Shown here: positions 43,885 to 53,143 of the stretch, in pieces
How positions within the stretch are numbered: the first letter of the stretch is position 1
Layout: each line of letters begins with the position of its first letter
Position numbers and translations under genes: made by a program
Assembly (NCBI GenBank): GCA_022827185.1
Contig: JAJDTM010000026.1
Span: forward strand, 33,767-97,766
Length of the DNA stretch: 64,000 nucleotides
Source: Candidatus Poribacteria bacterium
GTDB lineage: Bacteria; Poribacteria; WGA-4E; WGA-3G
Direction of reading: 5' to 3'
Notes under the pieces: generated by a model
Told to the model about the DNA's origin: nothing
What the model saw: the letters and a program-made list of their open reading frames with translations, nothing else
Database searches by the model: none

Positions 43885-45441
43885 TTATGCGAGTTTATTC
43901 ACATTGCGTGGAAGACTGATTTTAAAAGCCGTTCCCATTCCCATTTTGCTTCTGACTTCGATCGTGCCTTTATGCGCAGTGATGATCTGGTGCGAAATGG
44001 CAAGTCCAAGTCCTATGCCGCCGGTAGCATCTTTTGTTGTAAAATATGCATCGTAAATCTGTTCCTGAATTTCCTCGGGGATGCCGATACCGGTATCCCG
44101 AATTTCGATCGCTGCACGATCCATCTCATCCGCTATCTCCTCAATTAAGGTGGTAATGTAAATGCTACCACCCTTCGGCATTGCTTGGATGCTGTTTTGC
44201 ACAAAGTTGAAGAGGGTTTGCCGCATTAATGCTGTATCCAATGGGACATCCGGTAGATTTTCGTCATAATTTTTAATGACTTGCACCTTGGCTTCTTCGG
44301 TGACGAGTGCGAATTCCGATAAAACCTGCTCTACAAGCGCATTAAGGTTTACCGATTCTATATTCAATTTTCTCGGTCGGTTTAGGGTGAGGAACTGCTG
44401 TGAAGTCTGCTTTAATTCCCCTATTTTTTTATCAACGATCTCTAAAAGTTCTTTCGCTTCTTCAATATCGTCGGGACTCACCTTTCGTTGTGAGAAAACA
44501 GATTTTAGATGCTGGGCAGTCATTCCAATTGAATTAAGTGGATTCCGAATTTCGTGTGCCACGCCTGCAGCAAATTGCCCTAAGGCAGTGATCCTTTTTG
44601 AATGAGAATCTCGCAGTTGCCACAGCATCCGGACGAGGTTATGGGTTGCCCTTCCGATTTCATCCGAGGAATAAGTCTGATCGAGAGATAAATCGCCACT
44701 TTCTGCGCTCTGAATAATACGCGTCATGCGTTCTAACGGCTTCATAATCAGGTGATTCGTCGTTAGATCAATCAGAATTACGAGGAGTGCCCCGACAATC
44801 ACGATCAGTATCGCGTGCATCAACAACGAGTTTCGGATTGACCTGTCAATATAAGGGACGTCGAAAAGCACTTGTATGTAGCCGGTGACTTCCCATCGAA
44901 CATCAGGCAGTAGCAATCCTTCATCAAGGGTTGGTTCGTATGCAGGATCACTGGGTTCTAATCCGCTCGGCTTTGGCTCACTCAAGGGGACGGCGTATTT
45001 AATAACAATAGCCGTTGCGTTCTGACCCTCAACTGCGGCTATCGTTGCCCCTTTTGTCGCAATTTGCTCCAAGGCTGCTGCGTCAAGGTTTATATTGACA
45101 GTATCTTCACCGGCGAGTAGACTCGAACGGATGCGGGTATTACTTAAAGAGACATGAACATTTAACACATCCTGCATATCCGGGTGTTCCCGTTTGAGTT
45201 CATTGAGTACCTGATCCAGCCGGTCTGCGTCAAATACCTTTGTCGTTTCAATCTCTCTCACAATAGCATCAAGGATTGTGTTTTCAGTGATTTTCTTCAG
45301 TTCCGCACCGCGTTCTGCCCCCAAGGCATGAAGCGCGTTCATCTCACTTCGGACACGAATGCTGTCGAAAAAGTAGAATGCCACAAGGACGGCTATTACG
45401 GAGAGGTTGATAACGAGAGAATACTTCCATTGGAGTCGCAT
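43885..45441 (-). CDS. Membrane sensor histidine kinase (NtrB/AtoS-like)
   Basis: 518 residues. One helix at about 10-28, a periplasmic sensor region to about 205, a second helix (about 208-228), a HAMP region, then the HisKA box with His296 in GVAHEIRNPLNSI. The ATPase domain follows (NFVQNSIQAM, DTGIGIP, GIGLGLAIS). It would phosphorylate the NtrC-type regulator encoded 35 bases downstream. The ATG lies one base after the stop of glycerol kinase, implying co-transcription and coupling. The ligand sensed is unknown; no PAS domain is evident. Confidence 0.92.
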   Translation of the reverse strand: MRLQWKYSLVINLSVIAVLVAFYFFDSIRVRSEMNALHALGAERGAELKKITENTILDAIVREIETTKVFDADRLDQVLNELKREHPDMQDVLNVHVSLSNTRIRSSLLAGEDTVNINLDAAALEQIATKGATIAAVEGQNATAIVIKYAVPLSEPKPSGLEPSDPAYEPTLDEGLLLPDVRWEVTGYIQVLFDVPYIDRSIRNSLLMHAILIVIVGALLVILIDLTTNHLIMKPLERMTRIIQSAESGDLSLDQTYSSDEIGRATHNLVRMLWQLRDSHSKRITALGQFAAGVAHEIRNPLNSIGMTAQHLKSVFSQRKVSPDDIEEAKELLEIVDKKIGELKQTSQQFLTLNRPRKLNIESVNLNALVEQVLSEFALVTEEAKVQVIKNYDENLPDVPLDTALMRQTLFNFVQNSIQAMPKGGSIYITTLIEEIADEMDRAAIEIRDTGIGIPEEIQEQIYDAYFTTKDATGGIGLGLAISHQIITAHKGTIEVRSKMGMGTAFKISLPRNVNKLA

Positions 45442-45442
45442 T

Positions 45443-46984
45443 TTAGCTCATAACCCGTTGCACTGCCGCTTTCCATTGCGAGAGTTTCTGATTCCGTTCG
45501 TTTGGGTCAATCTGTGGTGAAAAGACGCGAGCCGTAGAAACTTCATCTGCCGGTGCAGCTTGTGCAGAGCGATACGTCTCCAGTTCAGCAATGTCGTTCC
45601 ACATTCCGGTTGTTATACCGGCAAGGTACGCTGCACCCAGTCCTGTTGACTCGATTTGCGCGGGACGTTCTACATCTATCCCCAGAATATCGGCTTGGAA
45701 CTGCATGAGAAAGTCATTTGCGGTTGCCCCACCGTCAACACGCAACCGATCCATCGTCATTTCTGCATCTGTCAACATCGCAGTGACGACATCTGCGGAT
45801 TGATAGGCGATTGATTCTAAAGTGGCACGGATAATCTGTGTGCGGGTACTTCCGCGTGTTAAACCGAGAATAGCACCGCGCGCCTCAGCGTCCCAATAGG
45901 GGGCACCAAGTCCAGTAAATGCAGGAACAACAAAGATACCGCCTGAATCTGGGATACTAGCTGCGATTTCTTCCGTTTCTGCTGCGTTCTCAATAATCTG
46001 GATACCATCACGAAGCCATTGGACAGCAGCACCTGCGACAAATACACTACCTTCCAGGGCATAAACGGGGTTTTCATCTAAACTACAAGCAAGCGTTGTC
46101 AGAAGACCTGTCTCCGTCTCTATTTTTTCATTCCCTGTATTTAGCATGAGGAAACAACCTGTCCCGTATGTGTTTTTCACCATGCCGGGTTTGGTACACA
46201 ATTGCCCGAAAAGGGCTGCTTGCTGATCCCCCGCAATTCCCGCAATTGGAATGCCATCTAAACATATATTTTTCTCGAAGGTTTCAAGCCAAAAATTGCG
46301 GTAGAAACTCGCTGTACCGAAGTTGTTCGCTGACGGATACACTTCCGGTAATATTGCTTTTGGAACGTTGAAGATTTCCAAAAGCGTATCGTCCCATGAA
46401 AGGGTGTTGATATTAAAGAGTAACGTGCGCGATGCGTTTGTATAATCAGTTTTATGTACGGTACCGTCTGTTAATTTCCACAAGAGCCACGTGTCAACAG
46501 TTCCGAAGGCGAGTTCACCGCGTTCGGCTTGTTCCCTTGCCCCGTTAACATGATCAAGAATCCACGCCACCTTTGTTGCTGAAAAGTAGGCATCTAAGAC
46601 AAGCCCTGTTTTCGCTGTTATCTCTTTCACAACCCCCTGTTTTTCAAGGGAAGTACATCTATCAGCAGTGCGCCGACACTGCCACACAATTGCAGGGTAG
46701 ATCGGTTTTCCTGTTTTCCGATCCCAGACGAGCGTTGTTTCGCGTTGATTGGTAATTCCGAGTGCTATAATGTTTGGAGCGGTATCTCCAAAAAGTGCCT
46801 CTATTGCCTGTAGTGTAGCGTTCCAAATCTCTTCTGGATCATGTTCTACCCAACCGGGGTGTGGGTAATATTGTGTGAATTCTTGGTATCCCCGCGCAAC
46901 GATGTTGCCGTGTACGTCAACGAGCAGAGTAGTGGTGCCTGTTGTCCCTTGATCGATTGCGAGGATACAAGCGGTATTCGACAT
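45443..46984 (-). CDS. glpK: Glycerol kinase
   Basis: 513 residues from ATG 46984. A FGGY-family kinase that phosphorylates glycerol to glycerol 3-phosphate. The start has ILAIDQGTTGTTTLL, and the body has TNQRETT, YTNASRTLLFNI, GIAGDQQAALFGQ and GLGAPYWD. A longer frame from 47026 is not used: a promoter with TATGCT at 47017-47022 would start transcription near 47010, inside that extension. No glpF/glpD genes are adjacent; the sensor kinase gene follows after one base, making a three-gene operon glpK-kinase-regulator. Confidence 0.93.
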   Translation of the reverse strand: MSNTACILAIDQGTTGTTTLLVDVHGNIVARGYQEFTQYYPHPGWVEHDPEEIWNATLQAIEALFGDTAPNIIALGITNQRETTLVWDRKTGKPIYPAIVWQCRRTADRCTSLEKQGVVKEITAKTGLVLDAYFSATKVAWILDHVNGAREQAERGELAFGTVDTWLLWKLTDGTVHKTDYTNASRTLLFNINTLSWDDTLLEIFNVPKAILPEVYPSANNFGTASFYRNFWLETFEKNICLDGIPIAGIAGDQQAALFGQLCTKPGMVKNTYGTGCFLMLNTGNEKIETETGLLTTLACSLDENPVYALEGSVFVAGAAVQWLRDGIQIIENAAETEEIAASIPDSGGIFVVPAFTGLGAPYWDAEARGAILGLTRGSTRTQIIRATLESIAYQSADVVTAMLTDAEMTMDRLRVDGGATANDFLMQFQADILGIDVERPAQIESTGLGAAYLAGITTGMWNDIAELETYRSAQAAPADEVSTARVFSPQIDPNERNQKLSQWKAAVQRVMS

Positions 46985-47016
46985 ATTAGGGGTGCTGCTC
47001 CTGGTTGTTTTATTTA

Positions 47017-47045
47017 AGCATAACATGGATGGGAAAAAATATCAA
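47017..47045 (-). promoter_or_regulatory. Promoter of the glpK-two-component operon
   Basis: Minus-strand TTGATA (47040-47045), 17-base spacer, TATGCT (47017-47022). It settles the glpK start as ATG 46984. Confidence 0.55.
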
Positions 47046-47100
47046 TTGAAAATCAGGTCTTGGCTAACGAGAGAATTTTGAAATTTTTTATTAATTCGGG

Positions 47101-47130
47101 TTGACATCGGATTTGTTGTTTTGGTATAAT
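47101..47130 (+). promoter_or_regulatory. Promoter of the S55-like gene at 47392
   Basis: TTGACA (47101-47106), 18-base spacer, TATAAT (47125-47130). This leaves a leader of about 255 bases before GTG 47392. Confidence 0.65.
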
Positions 47131-47391
47131 ATACCATTATGTCTTAACTGTATTGTACAGTGCTGCATTACGCAGAACCGCTTTCGTTTGCCTTCAGTGT
47201 CCTAATATATCTGCCCCGTTGGAACTGATAAATCAAAACTTGTATATGGCTCCTATCAGACAAAGACTTGGCTTCCAGAAAAAGGCTGCGGGTGGACGGA
47301 TGAGATGGCTCTACATCTCAATCAATGTATGATTGAGATTGTTATCGCGAACATAAAACAGATTTCTGATAGTTCAGAGAGGAGTAAAGTT
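47131..47391 (+). other. Long untranslated leader, no recognised RNA
   Basis: Predicted transcript leader between the 47101 promoter and GTG 47392. It contains an open frame in phase with the gene from 47305, but the gene's signal peptide begins at 47392 with GGAG at 47381, so that stretch is likely non-coding. No known riboswitch was recognised. Confidence 0.4.
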
Positions 47392-49278
47392 GTGAAAAAG
47401 GTTTGGATTTGCGCGCTGATCGTGTTCTGCTTGGCTGCATATCATAGCCATGCACAGATTAAGTGGGACGCTGAAAAGTTTATGCCGTTGTCCGAAGTGG
47501 AACCGGGCATGAAAGGGAAAGGTTACACTGTCTTCTCAGGAATAACGGTAGACGCGTTTGAATGTGAAGTTGTGAGTGTTGAATACAATTATTACCCGGG
47601 CTGGCACGTGGTATGGTTTGAAGGTCTCAGCGACAACTTTAAACGCAGCGGTCCTGCAGGCGGTATGAGCGGTAGCCCGGTATATATTAATGGACGGCTC
47701 CTGGGCGCACTCGCGCTTGGGTTTATCAATCAGCGTGAACATTCCAATCTCTTTGGTGTCACACCGTTGGAATTGATGGTTAAAGTGGCACAGCGTGGGA
47801 TGGAGCCCAATTTAAGCTACCAAGGCACGCAACTCTTTAACCTTGGCACTGCAGCTGCGTCGCAGGAATCCGGTTTGGATATGGGACCGTCACTGCTTCG
47901 GGATGGTAAGGTCGGACAAATTCCCCGTAGTTTTGATGAAATATGGTTTGAGAGCATTTCCAGTACGCCTTCCCGAACGCGATCTGCACAGTTGTCTATA
48001 CCGATTGCGCATCCACCACTGAGTCCTGAACTCATGCGTTTTGTCAAGCCGCTTTTTGACAAATACAATTATACGCCTGTTCAGGCTGCGGGCGGCGGCG
48101 GTCGTTTTAAAAAATCACCCGTTGAGGAGGGACAAATCATCGGGACGGAAGCCGTGCGTGGTGATGTCTCGTTTTTTGGCTATGGCACTATTACTTACGT
48201 GGATGGGAATGAGTTAGTCGCTTATGGGCATCCTGCTGGTGCAGCGGAAGGACACGTCAATCTGCCCCTTTCTGGTGGTTATGTCCATTTTATTTATCCG
48301 AGTCGATCCCGTTCCTCCAAAATCGCGGCACCGACACAACCGATCGGCACCTTAGTCCAAAATCGGGAGCCAGCAATCGCCGGTCTTATTGGAAAGCATC
48401 CGAGTTATATTCCCGTCAATGTCAATGTCCAAACAGTTGATGGGAAACGGCACCAAAAGTTCTATGAAGTCGTAAGAGACCGCGGAATATCTGGTGCCTA
48501 TGTTGGGATAGGGGCATCCTTCATCCTTGATGCGCTTGAGTTTTATTTTCACGACCACACGGTCAACATGAACGCGACCATCACCTTAAAAGAACATGCC
48601 GACCTAAAAACCCAAGAATTGACGTACAAAAACGTCTTTTCCTCCAGCGGTTCACCCGCGTTTGGTATTATGCAAACGCTAAGTTTTCCAATGGCATTGT
48701 TAGATAGTAACCCTTACACAAGGGTTCAAGTTGAAGGCGTTGATCTTGACATCAAAGTTGAAGATAAACGGCGAACAGCAAGGATTCAGAGCCTTCGGGT
48801 AGATAAACTTCGATATCGCCCGGGCGATACCGTCGCCGTTGAAGTAACTTTGCAGCCTTATCTTGAGGCACCTATAGTCCAGACGGCAACGATTACGGTT
48901 CCCAACGATGCCCCAGATGGACTTGTTATGCTCCTCGCTTCTAACGCAGGTTTTTACGAGTCTTGGCAGCGTTCCCGCGCCCCCTTTAATTTTCGATATA
49001 AAGACATCAACCAGTTAGTTGAGCTCTTGAAACGGGAGGAGAATAATTCCAATATTATTTTGGAACTTTCTGTGCCTCAGCCGGGCCTCACCGTTCAGGG
49101 TCAAGAATTCTCAAATCTTCCGCCTTCGGTTATGTCTGTGATGAACACTGCAAAGCAGGTGGTCGGTAATAGTGGGTATACTTCGGGGACAGCCTTGCAT
49201 GTTAACAAAATGTCCACGAACTATGTCGTTTCTGGCAGTGGCATCATTCGCTTTGTTGTTGATAGGAATGCCGAATAA
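47392..49278 (+). CDS. SpoIVB S55-like secreted peptidase homologue, paralogue 1
   Basis: 628 residues from GTG 47392 (GGAG at 47381); this matches the start of the paralogue at 61998. Signal peptide to about 23 (SHAQ). The S55-type region begins FMPLSEVEPGMKGKGYTVFSG and holds the presumed nucleophile Ser93 in GGMSGSPVYINGRLLGAL. Downstream, GYGTITYVDG...AYGHPAG supplies the presumed His280. In SpoIVB the GTLT-GH segment precedes GMSGSP; here the order is reversed. The rest (about 440-628) is beta-rich. It may be a periplasmic serine peptidase or a non-sporulation relative; the organism need not sporulate. Confidence 0.7.
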   Translation: MKKVWICALIVFCLAAYHSHAQIKWDAEKFMPLSEVEPGMKGKGYTVFSGITVDAFECEVVSVEYNYYPGWHVVWFEGLSDNFKRSGPAGGMSGSPVYINGRLLGALALGFINQREHSNLFGVTPLELMVKVAQRGMEPNLSYQGTQLFNLGTAAASQESGLDMGPSLLRDGKVGQIPRSFDEIWFESISSTPSRTRSAQLSIPIAHPPLSPELMRFVKPLFDKYNYTPVQAAGGGGRFKKSPVEEGQIIGTEAVRGDVSFFGYGTITYVDGNELVAYGHPAGAAEGHVNLPLSGGYVHFIYPSRSRSSKIAAPTQPIGTLVQNREPAIAGLIGKHPSYIPVNVNVQTVDGKRHQKFYEVVRDRGISGAYVGIGASFILDALEFYFHDHTVNMNATITLKEHADLKTQELTYKNVFSSSGSPAFGIMQTLSFPMALLDSNPYTRVQVEGVDLDIKVEDKRRTARIQSLRVDKLRYRPGDTVAVEVTLQPYLEAPIVQTATITVPNDAPDGLVMLLASNAGFYESWQRSRAPFNFRYKDINQLVELLKREENNSNIILELSVPQPGLTVQGQEFSNLPPSVMSVMNTAKQVVGNSGYTSGTALHVNKMSTNYVVSGSGIIRFVVDRNAE

Positions 49279-49280
49279 AA

Positions 49281-49394
49281 AGTTGTCAGTTTTCAGTACG
49301 ATTTTTTCTGCGAAAAAATCTTTCAGTTTTCAGAAAGAGACTTTCGGATTATTAGAAACCTCTTGTAACTGGTAACTGGTAACTGATAACTATT
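49281..49394 (+). repeat. Heptad-ended intergenic repeat element
   Basis: Starts AGTTGTCAGTTTTCAGTACG and ends with AACTGGT, AACTGGT, AACTGAT, AACTATT (49367-49394). The ends are roughly inverted heptads, and the middle ...GGATTATTAGAAACCTCTTGT... matches the element at 29574-29685. It fills the gap between the S55-like gene and the next. Confidence 0.75.
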
Positions 49395-49427
49395 CTCTCT
49401 AAACAACCCTACAGGAGGGTATTTTCA

Positions 49428-51572
49428 ATGCGCCGTGTCATCTCCTTTTGGAGTTTTATCTTAACCATCCTTATTTTCGCGGGTGTCGCATCTGCAGTAA
49501 AAACTTCGTTGTGGGAACAGCAACATCGTGCGGATTTCGAGTCTGGTAAGCCCAAGGACCTTTCACTGACAAGTACCGGAGACGTTATGCTGTCTCTGAA
49601 AATTGATGCCTTCACGAAAATGAAGGAGACCCAAGTCTGGGCACTTGCTGAGGATTCAGCAGGAAACCTTTACGCTGGTACTGGGAACGAAGGGAAAATC
49701 TATAAAATTAGTGCCGGTGGCGACACTGCTGAACTCTACTATAATTCACCCGAAGTCACCATTTACAGTCTCGCTATCGGCCCTGACGATGTCCTCTACG
49801 CTGGTACGGGACCCGACGGATTGATTTACAAGATCACTGATGCAACAACCCCCCCAACAACGCTTCTCAATGAGGGCGATAAATATGTGTGGGCATTGCA
49901 GTTTGATGATGCGGGTAATCTCTATGCTGCAACTGGCACCGATGGAAAGATTTACAAGATCACGCCAGAGGGTGAATCGAGTGTCCTCTTTGATGCCGAA
50001 GAAAAAAATATTATGACGCTCCTTCTGCACGAAAACAATTTCTATGCGGGAAGCGGTGACAACGGTATTATCTACCACATTATGGATGATGGCACTGCAA
50101 AGGTCGTTTATCAAGCCAAAGAGAAAGAAATCCGCGCCCTTAAGATGGATAGCAAAGGTAATCTTTACACTGCAGCCGTTACATCTCAACCTGCAGAACC
50201 TTCAAGAGGTCGACGCGGTGCAAGCAGCGGACCGCCTACGCCCAGTGGACCGCCGCCACCGGGTGGTGGACCGCCGCAAGAAAATAAATCCAATATCTAC
50301 AAAATTCGACCGGATGGGACTGCCGTATCAATTTGGAATTCTCCAGAACCTCTTATCTTAGCAATTATGCTGGAAAGCGAATCCCAAATTCTTGTCGGTA
50401 CCGGAAATGAAGGGAAAATTTACCGGGTTAACCCGATGAGTGGCGACTCTACTGAAATTGGGAAATGCTCAGCCGATCAGGTCGTCGCGATACATCAGAA
50501 AGCGGTCGATGGAAAAACCAAAACCTTCTTAGCAACTGGGAATCCGGGTAAACTTTTTACGCTTACGACCGATCATGTTGATGAAGGAACGCTTGAGTCG
50601 AAGGTTCACGACGCAAAGAGCCTTTCTCGTTGGGGGAAACTTTCCTGGGAAGGTGAGATGGAAGAAGGGACCGCCATCGCTTTCTCAACGCGTACCGGTA
50701 ACACCAAAAAGCCTGATGATACATGGAACGACTGGTCAGAAGAACTCACCACTGCGGAAGGCTCCCAAGTTCCGAATGGAGACGCACAGTACATCCAGTG
50801 GCGCGCGAAATTCACAACCAGCGACGCAGCGAAAACACCTGTCTTGAAGAAGGTTACGCTCGCTTCTGTGCAGGCTAATGTTGAACCACGATTTACCAGT
50901 ATTAACGTAGATGATGGCAGCGGCAGCGGTAATCAAGAAACACGGCGTCGTTCTTCTGGTGGAAACGTACCACCGCCAGGCGCGCGAAGTGGAAGTAGCG
51001 GCGGATCCGGGGGTGGAGACAGTGCACCCTCTAAAAAATGGAAGGTTACTTGGAAGGTTGAGGATGCAAATGCCGATACGCTCCAGTATACGCTCTACTA
51101 TAAATCTGTAACGGAAGAAAACTGGCGGCTCCTGAAAAAGGAATTAACCAAAGCCGAATTTGAGTGGGATATCACTACCGTCGCAGATGGACGATATAAG
51201 GTAAAAGTTGTCGCTACTGACAAATTGAGCAATCCGGTCGGTTGGGCAAAATCCGCTGATAAAGTGAGTATGCCGTTTGATGTTGATAATACCCAACCTT
51301 CTGTCGGGGAAATTCAGGTCACTCCGAATGGCAATGGCACCTTCAAAATCGCTTGTGCCGTTACGGATATGGGCACGCCCATCCAGAAAGCCGTCTATAA
51401 AATTGACAACGATGAGAACTGGAAGGCTATCTTCCCCGAAGACGGTATCTTCGATTCTAAAAGCGAGCAGCTGCTCTTAGAAACCGGTGAACTTCCCGAA
51501 GGCGGACATGCCATTACCATTCAGGTAACAGATAGGGCACAAAATACGGCAGTCGGTCGTACGGGTTTCTAA
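49428..51572 (+). CDS. Secreted beta-propeller protein with proline- and glycine-rich linkers
   Basis: 714 residues. Signal peptide to about 24 (ASAVK). Recurring motifs LYAGTGNEGKIYKI, LYAGTGPDGLIYKI, LYAATGTDGKIYKI and FYAGSGDNGIIYHI give a beta-propeller of seven or so blades over about 65-380. It is interrupted by a Pro/Gly-rich linker (about 260-285). A second Gly/Ser-rich linker lies near 490-540. The C-terminal part (about 545-714) has two fibronectin-like or Ig-like beta-sandwiches. It has no obvious enzyme motif; a scaffold or binding role is inferred. A strong terminator follows. Confidence 0.7.
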   Translation: MRRVISFWSFILTILIFAGVASAVKTSLWEQQHRADFESGKPKDLSLTSTGDVMLSLKIDAFTKMKETQVWALAEDSAGNLYAGTGNEGKIYKISAGGDTAELYYNSPEVTIYSLAIGPDDVLYAGTGPDGLIYKITDATTPPTTLLNEGDKYVWALQFDDAGNLYAATGTDGKIYKITPEGESSVLFDAEEKNIMTLLLHENNFYAGSGDNGIIYHIMDDGTAKVVYQAKEKEIRALKMDSKGNLYTAAVTSQPAEPSRGRRGASSGPPTPSGPPPPGGGPPQENKSNIYKIRPDGTAVSIWNSPEPLILAIMLESESQILVGTGNEGKIYRVNPMSGDSTEIGKCSADQVVAIHQKAVDGKTKTFLATGNPGKLFTLTTDHVDEGTLESKVHDAKSLSRWGKLSWEGEMEEGTAIAFSTRTGNTKKPDDTWNDWSEELTTAEGSQVPNGDAQYIQWRAKFTTSDAAKTPVLKKVTLASVQANVEPRFTSINVDDGSGSGNQETRRRSSGGNVPPPGARSGSSGGSGGGDSAPSKKWKVTWKVEDANADTLQYTLYYKSVTEENWRLLKKELTKAEFEWDITTVADGRYKVKVVATDKLSNPVGWAKSADKVSMPFDVDNTQPSVGEIQVTPNGNGTFKIACAVTDMGTPIQKAVYKIDNDENWKAIFPEDGIFDSKSEQLLLETGELPEGGHAITIQVTDRAQNTAVGRTGF

Positions 51573-51585
51573 CCAAATCGGTTCA

Positions 51586-51617
51586 AGGGCGGGTTTAAAT
51601 ACCCGCCCTATTTTTTT
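51586..51617 (+). terminator. Intrinsic terminator between convergent genes
   Basis: AGGGCGGGT (51586-51594), loop of six, ACCCGCCCT (51601-51609), then seven T (51611-51617). It overlaps the TAG stop of bioA on the other strand. Confidence 0.9.
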
Positions 51618-52972
51618 GTAACCGTCTCAATTGAACTATAAACGATGTCCAACAGGGTGTCTAACTCTGAAATCGTGATTTGCAACGGCGGCATCAAGAC
51701 AATAGTATTCACAAGAGGTCGGAGCATCGCTCCACGTGTGAGTGCCGCTTTGCAAACCCGGATACCTACCTTTTCTTCAAATGGATAAGGTGCGCGTGTG
51801 TCTGGGTTTTTCATGAGTTCAACACCGGCGGCGAGACCACACACCCGCACATCGCCAACGTGCGGTAGCGCGTAGAAATCCTGAAGCCGATTTCTGAAAT
51901 GATCAATAGTGGGTTGAATTTGGGATAAGAGGTTCTCACGTTCAAAAATAGCGATATTTTCTAATGCAACGGCGCATGCTAACGGATTTCCTGTGAATGT
52001 ATGACCGTGGAAGAAAGTTTTGAGGTCGCTATATTCGCCGAGGAAGGCGTCGTAGATGTCGTCAGTCGTTAGCGTTGCAGCAAGCGGAAGGTAGCCCGCG
52101 GCAAGTCCCTTTGCTGTGCATAAGATGTCGGGTGTAACGTCCTCGTGCTCACATGCCCACATTTTGCCGGTCCGCCCAAATCCAGTCATCACCTCATCGG
52201 CAATGAGAAGCACTTTCCACGCTTTCGCAAGCGTACTAAGTGCCTTCAGGAACCCTTTTGGCGCGACAAGCATCCCACCCGCGCCTTGAATTAACGGCTC
52301 TAAAATAATACCAGCAATCTGTCCGGCATTTTCGGAGAGTGCGGCTTCTACTGCACGAATCCAATCGGTTATTGTTGAAGCGTTGTTAGCAGACGTGTCA
52401 ACATTGCGAGAGGGATGATAAGTTTCAGCAGTAGATACACGCACGCCCTTAAAAAGGAGAGAATCAAAAGTAGTGTGAAAACTATCAATACCACCGACAC
52501 TCATAGCCCCTATCGTGTCTCCGTGGTATGCCTTATCGAAATGAATAAACAGTTTTCGGTGCGATTCTCCTTTGTGTTGCCAGTACTGGTACACCATCTT
52601 CAAGGCGATTTCGACAGCGGTTGAACCGTTATCAGAATAAAATACCTTGTTGAGTCCTACCGGCGTGGTTTCTACCAGTTTTTGTGCAAGTTGAATCGCA
52701 GGAATGTTGCTGTAGCCGAGCAGTGTCGTGTGTGCGATTTTACCCAGCTGCGTCTTGAGGGCTGTGTTCAGTTGTGGGTGATTGTGTCCGTGGACATTCG
52801 TCCACATGGAGGCGGTTCCGTCAATATACCGATTTCCGTCGATAGCAATGAGGTAGCATCCCTCACCACGTTCAATAATGACGGGATCTTCTGCCAACCA
52901 ATCCTGCATTTGCGTGAACGGGTGCCAGAGGTAACGCTTATCCCAAGCCACAAGCGTCTCTTTATCCAACAT
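51608..52972 (-). CDS. bioA: Adenosylmethionine-8-amino-7-oxononanoate aminotransferase BioA
   Basis: 454 residues, PLP-dependent class III aminotransferase. BioA-type features are LWHPFTQMQDW at the N-terminus, DGTASMWTNVHGHNHP, the YSDNGSTAVEIALKM cofactor region, IADEVMTGFGRTG and the PLP lysine in CTAKGLAAGYLPLAAT. It makes 7,8-diaminopelargonate in biotin synthesis, in the cytoplasm. No other bio genes are nearby, so biotin genes appear dispersed. A repeat element ends about 20 bases from its start, so its promoter is unresolved. Confidence 0.92.
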   Translation of the reverse strand: MLDKETLVAWDKRYLWHPFTQMQDWLAEDPVIIERGEGCYLIAIDGNRYIDGTASMWTNVHGHNHPQLNTALKTQLGKIAHTTLLGYSNIPAIQLAQKLVETTPVGLNKVFYSDNGSTAVEIALKMVYQYWQHKGESHRKLFIHFDKAYHGDTIGAMSVGGIDSFHTTFDSLLFKGVRVSTAETYHPSRNVDTSANNASTITDWIRAVEAALSENAGQIAGIILEPLIQGAGGMLVAPKGFLKALSTLAKAWKVLLIADEVMTGFGRTGKMWACEHEDVTPDILCTAKGLAAGYLPLAATLTTDDIYDAFLGEYSDLKTFFHGHTFTGNPLACAVALENIAIFERENLLSQIQPTIDHFRNRLQDFYALPHVGDVRVCGLAAGVELMKNPDTRAPYPFEEKVGIRVCKAALTRGAMLRPLVNTIVLMPPLQITISELDTLLDIVYSSIETVTKK

Positions 52973-52992
52973 GAGACTTACCCGCCATTATT

Positions 52993-53079
52993 GGACTTGC
53001 GCATTTTTCCATGATAACGAACGTCCTACGCGCTGCAGTCGGGGTTTGAAACCCCGCCAGCAAGAGGCTGCGTAAGTCC
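52993..53079 (-). mobile_element. Inverted-repeat element copy B (MITE-like, 87 bp)
   Basis: Ends are GGACTTGCGCA (52993-53003) and TGCGTAAGTCC (53069-53079), an 11-bp terminal inverted repeat with one mismatch. Inside are GGCGGGGTTTCAAACCCCG on the minus strand, a small hairpin, and AACGAACGTCC. It is in the opposite orientation to copy C at 61896 and clearly similar to it. It lies between bioA and the ferredoxin-type gene. Confidence 0.65.
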
Positions 53080-53143
53080 TATAATTGTAAGGACAACGTT
53101 TTTGCGTATCCATTGGACTTTGGTCACAGCGAACCGTTAAAAC

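Noticed and set aside
47131..47391. c-di-GMP or other known riboswitch
   Set aside because: The conserved sequences of the riboswitch classes I could recall were not found.
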